Positions 36,421 through 47,290 of a stretch of DNA of 64,000 nt are shown piece by piece (position 1 is the first letter of the stretch; the number at the start of each line of letters is the position of its first letter). The notes beneath the pieces were generated by a model. The model was given only the letters and a program-made list of their open reading frames with translations. It did no database searches and was not told where the DNA came from. This DNA comes from Protonemura montana (Eukaryota; Arthropoda; Insecta; Plecoptera; Nemouridae), in NCBI GenBank assembly GCA_947568835.1, contig OX387607.1, positions 16,667,701 to 16,731,700 of the forward strand, read 5' to 3'. Made by a program: the position numbers and the translations under genes.

Positions 36421-39387
36421 GCATCTAGAGAATTCAAACTTTATATCAGTACAAGCAGCGTTCCATGTTTAATGTTTCGGTTTCCAAGATTGGCAAAGAT
36501 CGCAAGAAATATACATTTTCTTGAGAAGTAAAATACTACTAGTGTATAATTAAAGCATGTTTAAACCTTGTTATTAGCTGCCACGGCGTAATTGCACGGA
36601 ATCACCAATTTTCAAGGGTAGATACGCACATTTTCTTACCAACCACACTTGTTTCATTTAAAATTTATATTATAATTAATAATTTAGATAATACATTTAA
36701 TTAAATGTATATTATATATATACACAGTTTATAAAATATATCACTTATTATTTATATTAACAAATAACTCTAAAAAAAGGGTTGGGAAATGAAAAAAACC
36801 GCTTCATGTGCGGCTTTTTCTTTAAATTTAGTTTTATTTCTATTTCCTCTGACTGATAGCGGTTGCCGTGGACAGGCTGAAGCCGTGGCCGCCATCTTGA
36901 AAGCCCCTGACTTTGATAACTTTACAAAATTTCCCGAGCTTTTTTACTTGTTTTCATCAGCAGTTTTCGCGGTTGTCCCCACTTTAACGGTCTCTGTGTG
37001 GTCATTTGAAATCAGCATCAGCACACGTAGACCAAATGAAGTAGATGTTATCTACAATCCAGATGCCAGACAGTTTGAAAGCAAATTTGTTTGTCAACCG
37101 AACGACCGCACTAATAAAAACAACTGGACGCTAGTAGGTACTCGAACATTTCACCGCCAAACAGACCGCATCCAAGCTCGAAATTCCGTGTGCAGTTTAC
37201 AGCTTGTTGCGCTCGTGCAAAGCTACAAGTTAATTGTTGTTCTACGTCACTGCACTTGCGCATTAAACAAGTTGAAATTATTAAATTATGCACGGATAGT
37301 TCAAGCATGTTAATTAGTTTTCGCTGGTGAGATGATGGTCTACGCGTATTCAACGACTCAAGACATAGTTTCATGTTGAGAACGTATAAATAGGGTGAAA
37401 ATAACATAGAAAAGCTTCTTGGTTAAACTTCTCGTTTCATATGCGATCCAAGCCAAGTCGTGCATATGATTAGGTAACATTGATATTTACCGCAGTCGTG
37501 CACAGGACTGGCATAAAAGATGGACGCGTTGCATGTGATTACCGTTGGGTTTAAAGGTTTGGTACCAGCAGCTGATGTCAGCTCCGTTGAGCAAACGAGC
37601 CGGCAATAGGATAGTGTTTGCCACTAGATGGCTCTTGCAGGCGTCATTAAAATGACAAATTTCTTCGATTAAATAATAACGAGTTAAAATATCGATAAAT
37701 TGATATCGATATTAGAGTTTTGCATCAATTAAGATTATATTGTTGAGTAAACATGTTTAAAATTCCAAAAATCTGCCAGAAATTATGAAATACAATTTTT
37801 TTTAGTCTGAAAATCACGGTGAACCTACACTTTTTGTCGGTTTAGCAAGCGATTAGTCGGTATTTTCTGCAAATAGTGTTTTACTTTAGCGACTGGACTC
37901 TGATTAAGCCTATAAACCCAATGATATTAGCGCTTGACAAATTGTAAATGTTGGTTTAGTTAAAGTAAATTTTAAGAAGTGAAAAATATTCAAAAAGAAG
38001 AAGCAGCTTTCCACGGCGTTCCTTTGCAAAGTTGCGAATTCTCAATTACGTTTCCCAAGAGGGCGCTGGAATGCGTTCGAAGGTGAAATTGTAAATTGTC
38101 CGCCAGGAAAGCGGCTCGGAAAGCGTTATTTTCAAACACTTAAGCGAGCCAATTTCCCACTAATAAAATAAAATAGGTCTGTTGTTGGTTACTGCTTTTA
38201 AATATTGATAATATGTTTTAATTGAAGGGAAAAGCCAAAAATCCGGTTCACTTCAGTGAATTTAGCAATCTAGGTAAAACAAAAAACATTTCTCAATTCT
38301 TACCGCTAGTCGGAAACGTTCTTTTGCCCGATGCAGCATCGCTTTAAATATTATTCAACAAACATCTTTTAGCTCTATACCTTGTAATTACATTTTTATT
38401 TGGTATAAACGTTCAATAATAAATCACTTTTCCATGCAACGAATAATTTTTTGAATTGTTAAAACTAATTTTTGACAAGTGTTTAAACGCATTCCAACAT
38501 GAAATAGGTACACATTCGAATTGTTATCCCTAAAATATATATTGTATTTAAGTAAGTTACTGTGATAGTTCACTGGGAAATTAAATTATAATTCGATTTG
38601 AATTGAATGTCTATGCGTTTCGATATCAATTCCAAGCGATTGCATAAATCGGTTGTTTATTTGAATTGCCTACAAATTGCCGCAATGCTCATTGCTTTTG
38701 GCTGCGACCGCCGGTAGATCGCAGTTCTCCACGTGGATTGTTACCAGAGTTATTACGTGCCGTTAAAATCTTTGCCAAGTTAACAGAAGCAATTGAAATG
38801 GAAAGTGACCATTTAAATCAATCAATTAGTCGACCATTAACATTGTTGTCCGTTTTACAAGAATTACAAATCTAGTTTTACAGAATAAAATTGCAAAATA
38901 ACGACGAGTTGGCTGTCAAAAGCTTTCAGGAATCGAGTTTAAAACGTGAATACATTTCGTAAACGCGTTCTAAGAGGAAATAGATTGAAAAAAATTAGAA
39001 ACTCTTGGAATATAGGTCAGAGATGACTAACGAAAAAAGACCAGTGGAAAATGAGATTCCTTTGTGTTATTCTTGCGTATGACGGAAACCTGTTAGGGAA
39101 GGATGCTGTAAGTGGCATGAATCGGATTATTGGGTGGAAAAGGGGAGTCAATGATACGGCTGTATCAAATTACTTTCCTTATAGAAAATCCAAGAGGAAA
39201 AATAAAGTAATGTCTTCAATCTAGAGCATGAAGGGTGCAACCATATTTTCTTTTCAGTCTCCGTCGTACAATCTTAAATTTTAGATGATATTGAGCTCTT
39301 GACAATGGGTTTGATTTGAAAGCCTCCTGCCAAATTACTTGGCCGTCCAAAGATAACCTTTGCAAAAAGAGGCGCATAGGACCTCAC

Positions 39388-39975
39388 GGTTTGACGTGTT
39401 GGAAACACCGGTCCTCGTGAGATCATTGAAGTTAAGCAACACTGCGCTGGGTCAGGTATTGGATGGGTGACCATCATACACATGACCAGTTCTGTTCGGG
39501 AGAGAGGTTGGAGGGATACAAGTTAAGCAACACTGCGCTGGGTAGGGTATTGGATGGGTGACCATCATACACATGACCAGTTCTGTTCGGGAGAGAGGTT
39601 GGAGGGATACAAGTTAAGCAACACTGCCCTGGGTAGGGTATTGGATGGGTGACCATCATACACACGACCAGTTCTGTTTGGGAGAGAGGTTGGAGGGATG
39701 AAAGTTAAGCAACACTGCGCTGGGTCAGGTATTGGATGGGTGACCATCATACACATGACCAGTTCTGTTCGGGAGAGAGGTTGGAGGGATGAAAGTTAGT
39801 ACAGCAACTTCACTCGCTTTGCTTATCAACCTCTCGACAGCATGGATTTGTGGAGGAATCCTGTTGTTCGCGTTGTACCGTTCTTCGGAAGGGACGTTAA
39901 GCCGGTGGTCCCCTTGGTCTTCGACAGGAGTAGGCTACGTGCCGGCGCCGGGTTTCCCCTCCTCCCTTCTAGGCT
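39388..39975 (+). mobile_element. 5S-rRNA-derived SINE-like element, copy 2
   Basis: The head, GTTGGAAACACCGGTCCTCG then GAGATCATTGAAGTTAAGCA, GGATGGGTGACC, closely follows the 3' half of animal 5S rRNA (established 5S pattern: CACCGGTTCTCG, GATCACCGAAGTTAAGCA, TTGGATGGGTGACC). Four box A starts follow at exact 91-bp spacing (39431, 39522, 39613, 39704), and a fifth degenerate unit begins at 39795. The tail carries CTCGACAGCATGGATTTGTG, GACGTTAAGCCGGTGGTCCC and GCCGGGTTTCCCC. It stops at TTCTAGGCT, lacking the distal tail present in the 1-kb and 52.5-kb copies. Confidence 0.82.
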
Positions 39976-40820
39976 GATTCACAGGACTTAATGTCAAATC
40001 AGTACATTTTAATCGAATAATACAACAGCAGGAACAACCAATGTTCAGCAGCCATTCGATTTCAAAACAAGGTCAAGAGCTGAAAATGCAAAGCTGGTTT
40101 TGAGTCAGTTTAGTACGCGACTGGAAAGACTTTCAATATTACGAGGTAGAGAGTTTAGTTTTCCTGGACGTGTTTTGTTGGACCACAAGCACCGCTGGAA
40201 AACAGTCGAGCGATCTCCGGAAAACTCGACGGCGACGTGACTTTCCAGACAGTTCCATTAGCTTGTAATCTGAGTCGGAAAATCAGAGGAAAACACGGCA
40301 ACAGCAGGGAAAAGTATACATAGGGAAGGGAAGGGAGAAGAGCATTATCTAGTAAATTATTTATATTAAATATGTGTCTAAATCTAATTATTTCAGAATC
40401 ATAACGAATTGGAATGGAATCAATTCAACACGAACAAAATGCGCTTCTGGAATGCTCAGTTTATTTAGTTTTATTTTCTTCTTATTTTTTTTCCATAACA
40501 TTAAATGTCACATAAAACATTAATATTTTATATTTTTAAAATATGCACAGGCGACATCATATATATATATATTTTAACACATATTGCTTCAAATATTTTT
40601 GAGCAAATTGTAACACATATAATATTTCTGTTGAAACGTATTATTTCCCCAGGGGATTAGATTTTGGACATCTGTGTTTATATGTATGTGTTTTTTTTTA
40701 AGTGACTAGCACATTAAAATAATTATTTATATAAAAATTATTATTTAGTTTAACACACATATTTGGTACGGCACACAAAGAATTATCAAAAAAAAACTAA
40801 ATTCAATTTATCAACGATTA
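39976..40820. other. 3' side of GPCR terminal exon A
   Basis: AT-rich, with candidate AATAAA on the minus strand at 40465-40460, about 360 bp beyond the exon A stop, so this probably contains its 3' UTR. No other feature recognised. Confidence 0.45.
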
Positions 40821-41730
40821 TCACACAAAACTTTCGTCATGTCGTTTACCTGTCGTGGTCGGACTTTTCACAGAACCATTCCCAATCAACGTCGAGGTAA
40901 TAACATTATTCCTTTTCACATCGCAAATCAAACTAGCTCTGCAACAATCACTAGAACTGAGCTCAGGCAAAGACAAATGCCCATTCGAGACATTGTCCAC
41001 GCTAATCTTAGGTCTAACAGGGGCATCGACCACCACCTTACCGTGCCTACTCTCAGCCGTACCATGCCTCAAAATCATCTTAATCGATCCTGCAGGAGTC
41101 GCTCCTTTACTACTAATAATACTCCTTCTCCAGAACGAATCCTGTGACGTTCTCGTGTGAAACCCAACAGAAGTCGTTGTCGTAGACGTTGTGTGAAAAG
41201 TCCCGTTTCTTCCCAAAATCCTATCGCCGCCGGGACGTTTAACACCACATAACCTCATAAAACCGTCACGAAACTTTGAAGACATCAAATTGTATAATAT
41301 CGGATTAACAGCTGAATTCAAATAAAGCATAATCCGACAGAAATATAATAGATTGTAATATGCTTCGATGCCGAGGGACATGACTGTCTCGGGGGGAACG
41401 ACGATGATCCAGAGGGTCAGGGCACGGAATGGCAGAAGGCAAAGAAAGAAAGATACGACTACAGTACCGAGCATTAGTACGACCTGTTTGCGGTATTTGG
41501 CGGATGCATCTCGGCGACTGCATCCCAGGATTCCAGGATGGGACATGAGGTGTTTGGCGATTACTGTGTAAAGGACTATCAGGACGACGAGGGGAAGCAG
41601 GAAGAATATTGATATGGTGACGATGAAGAATGAAGCTGGCCAAAATGTGTCTGCTTGGGTCAGACAGACTGGTACCAAACTGCCGTCGAAATATTCTTCG
41701 TAGCGGTATTCGGCCACGCCGAGGATGGGA
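40821..41730 (-). CDS. CNMaR: Peptide GPCR terminal exon A: TM5-TM7 and tail
   Basis: Acceptor CTCTTTTCAG|TCC at 41730; 303 codons to TGA. It begins PILGVAEYRYEEYFDGSLVP (ECL2, then VCLTQ), with TM5 FFIVTISIFFLLPLVVLIVL, TM6 VVLMLGTVVVSFFLCLLPFR and TM7 LYFCRIMLYLNSAVNPILYN. The tail has a Thr-rich patch (FHTTSTTTTSVGFHTRTSQD) and ends RHDESFV, again S-x-V. The open frame continues upstream of the acceptor only through low-complexity TATA repeats, which are intronic. Same phase as exon B. Confidence 0.9.
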
Positions 41731-41737
41731 CTGAAAA

Positions 41738-41870
41738 GAGATGAGAATATGATTAGAATACGATGAAAATATAATGCGAATATGGTGAGAATATGATGGG
41801 AATATGATGAGAATATGATATGATATATGATATGATATATATATATATATATATCATATAATAGAATATG
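41738..41870. repeat. GATATG/AT-rich simple repeat
   Basis: GAATATGATGA-like repeats grade into (TA)n at about 41835-41855, immediately upstream of terminal exon A on its gene strand. Confidence 0.8.
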
Positions 41871-42375
41871 ATGAGCAGTCTGTGATAAAATCAAACCAGC
41901 CAAGTACTCATAATCTAACATAGGAGATTAAAATTCTGCTGCCTTGTTTTTCCACCAATCCCCTTACCTACCTTTTAAACCGGTTTCCATGCAAACTCTT
42001 AAAATCAAGAGATAAAATACAAGAAAAAGTCTCTATCGATTGAAAACCTTGCTAATTTTCCACTGGAAAGCTTTGATAGATGAGTTAGCACACATGTGTA
42101 TATAGTGTTCATGAACATAGCAAGAACGCAGCCAGTTTTTGTGATCTCTGTAGCCAACTCTATCTGCTCGGGCGAAGACAAGGGGTTGTTTAATTTACTG
42201 TTGTTTGTCTAACTTATGACATTGTAAGGTTGGTACTGCATGTATTTGCTGGGCTGGTTCGCTGGGAGTTGGTTTGCTGGGGGCTTGTTATATTGTTCTG
42301 ATAGCAAAACGAGGAGGGAGGAGGATCGGAAGATCTAAACCTTGCGAAATTAAACTACGATAAACTCTAAGAAGG

Positions 42376-42939
42376 GTCCAGCCAGCTGATTTCAAATAAT
42401 CTGGATAGAGCATAGGATCAAGCCAGCTGATCTCAAATAACCTGGATAGAGCATAGCATCCAGCCAGCTGATCTCAAATAACCTGGATAGAGCATAGGTC
42501 CAGCCAGCTGATTTCAAATAACCTGGATAGAGCATAGGATCCAGCCAGCTGATCTCAAATAACCTGGATAGAGCATAGGATCCAGCCAGCTGATCTCAAA
42601 TAACCTGGACAGAGCATAGGATCCAGCCAGCTGATCTCAAATAACCTGGATAGAGCATAGGATCCAGCCAGCTGATTTCAAATAACCTGGATAGAGCATA
42701 GGAATAGGATCCAGGCAGCTGATCTCAAATAACCTGGATAGAGCATAGGATCCAGCTAGCTGATCTCAAATAACCTGTATAGAGCATAGGATCCAGGCAG
42801 CTGATCTCAAATAACCTGGATAGAGCATAGGATCCAGCTAGCTGATCTCAAATAACCTGTATAGAGCATAGGATCCAGCCAGCTGATCTCAAATAACCTG
42901 GATAGAGTATAGGATCCAGCCAGCTGATCTCAAATAACC
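42376..42939. repeat. 41-bp tandem repeat, about fourteen copies
   Basis: The unit reads GATCCAGCCAGCTGATCTCA then AATAACCTGGATAGAGCATAG; successive CCAGCCAGCTGAT starts are 41 bp apart (for example 42541 and 42582). It lies between terminal exons B and A of the GPCR locus. Each unit contains CAGCTG. Confidence 0.95.
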
Positions 42940-43005
42940 AAGGGTGATGCAAGGGTGATGCAAGGGTGATGCAAGGGTGATGCAAGGGTGATGCAAGGGT
43001 GGTGC
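42940..43005. repeat. 11-bp tandem repeat (AAGGGTGATGC), six copies
   Basis: Six perfect or near-perfect copies directly abut the 41-bp array; the last reads AAGGGTGGTGC. A short duplicated block, GCTAATGGTGGAGGTGCCGG, follows at about 43048 and 43077. Confidence 0.95.
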
Positions 43006-43427
43006 ATGTTGGATCTGTTGGGTGATTATTTTGTAGTTTTTAGAATGCTAATGGTGGAGGTGCCGGTGATATAATTGCTAATGGTGGAGGTGCCGGGTCT
43101 GGCAATAATCAAGCTGGGATTATGACAAGCTAATGTAAAACTTGAATTATGCAGGAATATTGACACATTTATTTGTACATTTACAACAAAGTTAAACAAC
43201 AGAAACAAATTACATTCATTATATTATTTTATGGTAGAAAGAACTCGAGTTTCTGATCACATTTAAGCGAATTCTCTGACACGTATGAAAAATACGGATA
43301 ATAATTATTGTAGAATTAAAAAACATTTAACATCGACCGAATTTGCAATCAGTTTTAAACACGTTTTTGTGCGAATTTTTTTAACTACATTCTCTTTTTA
43401 AGTTTCGATTTGCTTGTTGCCATTTCT

Positions 43428-43885
43428 ATTGTTTTTAGACTCATGTCTACTTGATGTAAACTTAGCACTAGTTTTAACAAAAACTATTTCAACTGGGGTT
43501 TTGAATGCTAAGTGAAGAACAACTGAATTTCCCAACGTTTCGTAACGTGTACCTGTTACTTTATCTAGGGTTAGAGCAGTCCTGACAATTTTCCAATAAC
43601 AAAAGAACCACAAAAAATTATAACAATTACCAAGTTCAAGCTTCCTAAATGCATCTAAATAAAATAATCAGGGTCAATAACTCAAAAACTAACGTATTAT
43701 GTAATTAAAGAAAATGACCCCGAAAATTTGGCGTTTTTACTAACTAACCATTATTGTGTGTGTGGAAAATTGTCAGGACTGCTCTTACCCTTGATAAAGT
43801 AACAGGTATAAGTTACGAAACGTTGGGAAATTTAGTTCTTCTTTACTTAGCATTCAAAACCCAGTTTAAAAAGTTTTTTTCAAAC
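43428..43885. mobile_element. Fold-back MITE family A, copy 4, split by an insert
   Basis: The left arm from GTTTTTAGACTCATGTCTAC through CTGTTACTTTATCTAGGGTT to CAGTCCTGACAATTTTCC pairs with the right arm beginning GGAAAATTGTCAGGACTGCT at about 43766. About 170 bp of other sequence separates the arms. It lies between the two GPCR terminal exons. Confidence 0.8.
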
Positions 43886-44594
43886 GCCATTTCTCTTTTG
43901 TATAATATCCTTTTTTACAACAATGTTTTGGTTCATCAAAAAATATTAAATTTGACTAGCTATCTGAGAGTTAAATTACCAACCTTTATCTCGCATTACA
44001 CTTACTACAGCTTACAGGCAAGACGAGAGCGAGTGGTAAGAAAATAGTGACTTTACTCTGAGTCTATTTGCACTGGTGGTTGACTTCCATAAAACCATTA
44101 AAGTGTGACCCATTTCCCGAACCCCAGCACACAACAAGGTCCTCGGTTCGTATCCGGCCGCGCGTATACACTTCCAGTTTCTCTCATGCCCTACGGTGTT
44201 TTCAGTCTCTTGAAAATCAGTCTCTCAAACGAAGCAAGATTTGGAAGATTTGTCCAACTATAATTTTTAAAGTAGCTACTTTTTAAATACACAGAGAATA
44301 TTAAAATTGCCAACGTATACGACAACACATTTAAGCGAAGAGTATATAAATTATTTAATCATGCAATTACATTATAATAAATATCAACGAGCGTAATAGT
44401 GAGATATAATTGTGGAATTTTAAACCGTCTAGTAGTTTTCTGAGACAGAAAATAGTTGACGCTAGAAGCAAATACTTGTGCAGGTATAAATAAAAGAACA
44501 TATTTCTTGAAAGACAGTGAACTTAAAAGTGATTGCACTGGAGCTATCAACTCGTGATTCTGGTTTCCTGACAGAACCGGTACCAGACATAACC

Positions 44595-45588
44595 TCAAAC
44601 GAAACTTTCTGCGCTCGGCCTGACCTCGAGACACTTTTCATCCTCGTCGTTGTTTTTCACAAGGCCGTTGCCGTTGCTGCGCGAATTCAAAATGGTCGAC
44701 CGAATGATGACACTCTTCCTAAAAGACGTGCCCGATTGGTTACGTGTCAGCCGAGGCGAGCCTGCCGATTGGTTCCTAATCAACTTCGGCGGTGACTTCA
44801 CATTGAAGCTGGTGTCAGATTGTTGACGTCTTAGCTCCGGAGAATCCAACCCGTTTGTCTCCGACCTCCTCGTCAACCTCTTGTGCCCCAAGCTCGGCGA
44901 TGTTTCCAGAACTCGTTCGGGACTGTGAACGATCCCCGTGCGAGAATCGATCGACATTCGCGACTGACTCCTCCACGAGCTCGGGTTATTATTCGACCGA
45001 CGCGTACTCGAATAGGACAGAGACGTCAGCGTCGTATTGTTCATCGTCCCGTTTCGCGACACCCACCTCTGGCGAGATTTCAAAGAGATACCTCGCTTTC
45101 GCAGACCGCAAAAACGCATGAAACCGTCGCGAAATTTCGACGACATTATGTTGTAAAGTATCGGATTAACTGCCGAATTGAGGTAAAGCATAATACGACT
45201 AAAGTACAATAGATTGTAGTAGTGGCGTAGACCCAAGCGAGCTAGCGCGTCGTTGTCAACTACCACCCACAGGGTGAGGACTCTGAACGGCATTAAACAC
45301 AAGAAGAAGCTGAGCACCACAGTGCCGAGCATGAGGACCACTTGTTTGCGGGCTCGCAGATGGAAAGCCTCGTGGGACTTGGAGGTAGTACAAGGCTCGG
45401 CCATGAGGTGGCGTGCTATGACCGTGTACAGGGCTAGTAACACACATAGGGGCAGCAGGAAGAAGACTGAGATCGTCATTATGAAGAAGAGTGCCGGCCA
45501 GAAGGCGTTCGCTTGCGTCAAACAAGTAGGGACCATGTTACCATCGAAGTACTCCCTGTGTTCGTACTCGGCGATTACCAGGATCGGA
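44595..45588 (-). CDS. CNMaR: Peptide GPCR terminal exon B: TM5-TM7 and tail
   Basis: Acceptor GCGGTCAG|TCC at 45588; 331 codons to TGA. It begins PILVIAEYEHREYFDGNMVP (ECL2, then TCLTQ), with TM5 FFIMTISVFFLLPLCVLLAL, TM6 VVLMLGTVVLSFFLCLMPFR and TM7 LYFSRIMLYLNSAVNPILYN (NPxxY present). The tail of about 150 residues is Ser/Arg-rich with a repeated RNQSAGS/RNQSGTS motif and ends AESFV, a class I PDZ-type ligand (S-x-V). Candidate poly-A signal ATTAAA lies at 44359-44354. It is about two-thirds similar to exon A over the TM region by eye. Reading frame, phase and intact GPCR motifs argue that it is functional. Confidence 0.88.
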
Positions 45589-46307
45589 CTGACCGCGCAC
45601 GCGCACGCGACCCGGGAAAAGAATCAAAAACAAATTTGGTGTTAGGTAACTTATTTTGTGAAACGTTTTTTTTTTAGTAACATATTTTTTTCTGGTGGAT
45701 TTAAGCGGTGTTTGCAGCGAGTATAGGACTTGGAGGATATGGTTGGTCGTCGTAGCCAATCCAGGAGGTCGGAGGACACGGTGAATGTTTTGGCTACGAC
45801 GGCAACGTCAATAATTCGCAGAGTTTTCTTCGTGGAAACCTCGTATGGAGAGGAGGCGTCAAGGGTTTCAGGGTGAGGGTTCGGAGCTCGAATTAGTCGG
45901 AAGGTTAGAAGGGCTAAAGCACATCATGTTTAATGGAAAAAAAGCGATTATAGAAGTATAGGCACCAAAAAGGAGAAACGAAAAGAAACAATTTGGAAGC
46001 CGCGATTGCTTTTATTTTCTTTTAATTTTGGAATCATGCTCGTGAAGCAACATTGACATTTTGCTATGTTAAACAATTATCGCCGAAATACCACTACGTT
46101 ACACTACCGGGCAATAAAATGCATCATCATCGGACAGACCAACCAACAATCCTACACACGTTCCCAATATTCCAGCGCTATTCTTCGTGGAAACAAAGTC
46201 ATACTCCATTTCGCGAAAAGCTTGCGGAAAACTTATCGCATCTTACTTCCTTCCTCACGCACGCGTCCCATCGGCCGTCCTTTTCTAAAAGAGCAACAAG
46301 CGCCCAT

Positions 46308-46330
46308 GGGGGGGGGGGGGGGGGGGGGGG
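46308..46330. repeat. Homopolymer run of 23 G
   Basis: Uninterrupted G run after CGCCCAT, within the GPCR intron. It could form G-quadruplex structures; length is prone to sequencing error. Confidence 0.85.
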
Positions 46331-46867
46331 TCTACTTTGGACTACTTTTAAAATATACTTTGTCATTGTTGGCGGATTCATTCGCTGCGACTTGCTACTG
46401 ATTTTATGATCGTACGGATCCCTGTCGCCTCAAGACGGTGCAACCTCAAGAAACATATCTTGAATAACAACAAATCTAGTTGACCGACGTCTTTAAGTTA
46501 AGTCTAACAACATCTGTCACCCAACCCAGACATTGCAGGAAACGACAACAATAAGTGTCAATAACTTCATCTCCACTGACCACCGAATCATTACACAATT
46601 GCAGAGATGTGAGGTTTTGCCACAAAAATCCGCGATTATTTTCCCTAAATTGGGTCATAAATGAACCCATTTTCGAAAAAAGGTTCTACCAGCCTCGAAA
46701 ATTGACATTCGAAATAGAAGCCTAAAGTTTGTAGCGCCTCAAAAGGTGCATTACGTTACTTTGTCACCTTTCCTTACAGACCCATATTTTTTATGAGCCA
46801 GCGTTGTTTTAGGTGCATGCTAGGAGCTCAACTACTCCAGCGAAAAACTAACAGGCTACGTGTAATC

Positions 46868-47290
46868 GTTGAGTGTAGGTTCTAGGTAGAGAAACAACGT
46901 CAATGTTACAGTCTCTGCGTGAAAGATGGCCGCCAAATGACTACCTTACCGACAAAAATGCAGAGTACCGGAACATCACGTTAAGTGGAGCCACTGTCGT
47001 ATGAAATTTAATTTAGATATTTCTCGTAGGTTAACTCGCTTTTTAATATCGTTACGTGTTCATCAATCGTTGAGGTAAACATAAATGGAGATTTTTTGAG
47101 CATGGAAAGTTTCAAAAGCGAGTTAACGTACGAGAAATATCGAAATTAAAATTCATACGACAGTGGCTCCACTTAACGTGATGTTCCGGTACTCTGCATT
47201 TTTGTCGGTAAGGCAGTCATTTGGCGGCCATCTTTCACGCAGAAACAGTAACATTGACGTTGAAACTCTACCTATAACCTACACTCAACG
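46868..47290. mobile_element. hAT-like fold-back MITE (family B), copy 2
   Basis: GTTGAGTGTAGGTTCTAGGT at the left end is inverted at the right (CTATAACCTACACTCAACG). Arms contain GTTACAGTCTCTGCGTGAAA and GAGCCACTGTCGTATGAAAT and match copy 1 at 21192-21589. It is flanked by perfect 8-bp GTGTAATC direct repeats (46860-46867 and 47291-47298), as expected for hAT-type insertion. No transposase. Confidence 0.88.

Larger units (their letters stand above)
34487..39387. other. Intergenic region between Hexd and the GPCR locus
   Basis: 4.9 kb of mostly AT-rich sequence. A family 3 element lies at 35637-35755. An unrecognised plus-strand frame of 174 codons occupies 36789-37313. No conserved gene recognised. 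The segment 34660-34780 has local CG-rich words (GCCGCGTCGACGTCATCAG) with a GACGTCATCAGC repeat. Confidence 0.5.

Noticed and set aside
36785..36825. AAAAAACCGC...GCGGCTTTTT hairpin resembling a bacterial terminator
   Set aside because: Isolated short inverted repeat in insect DNA with no bacterial gene context.
41741..41921. Extension of the GPCR exon A frame upstream of 41730 (HRILIIFSSLF and Tyr-Ile repeats)
   Set aside because: It reads through the polypyrimidine tract and a TA simple repeat; the acceptor at 41730 matches exon B exactly in phase and residue.
44140..44165. GGTTCGTATCC, similar to a tRNA B box
   Set aside because: No complementary T-stem, acceptor stem or A box at the right distance; not a tRNA gene.
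46199..46381. Proline-rich minus-strand frame over the 23-G run, with plus-strand poly-Gly frames
   Set aside because: Homopolymer artefacts inside the GPCR intron.
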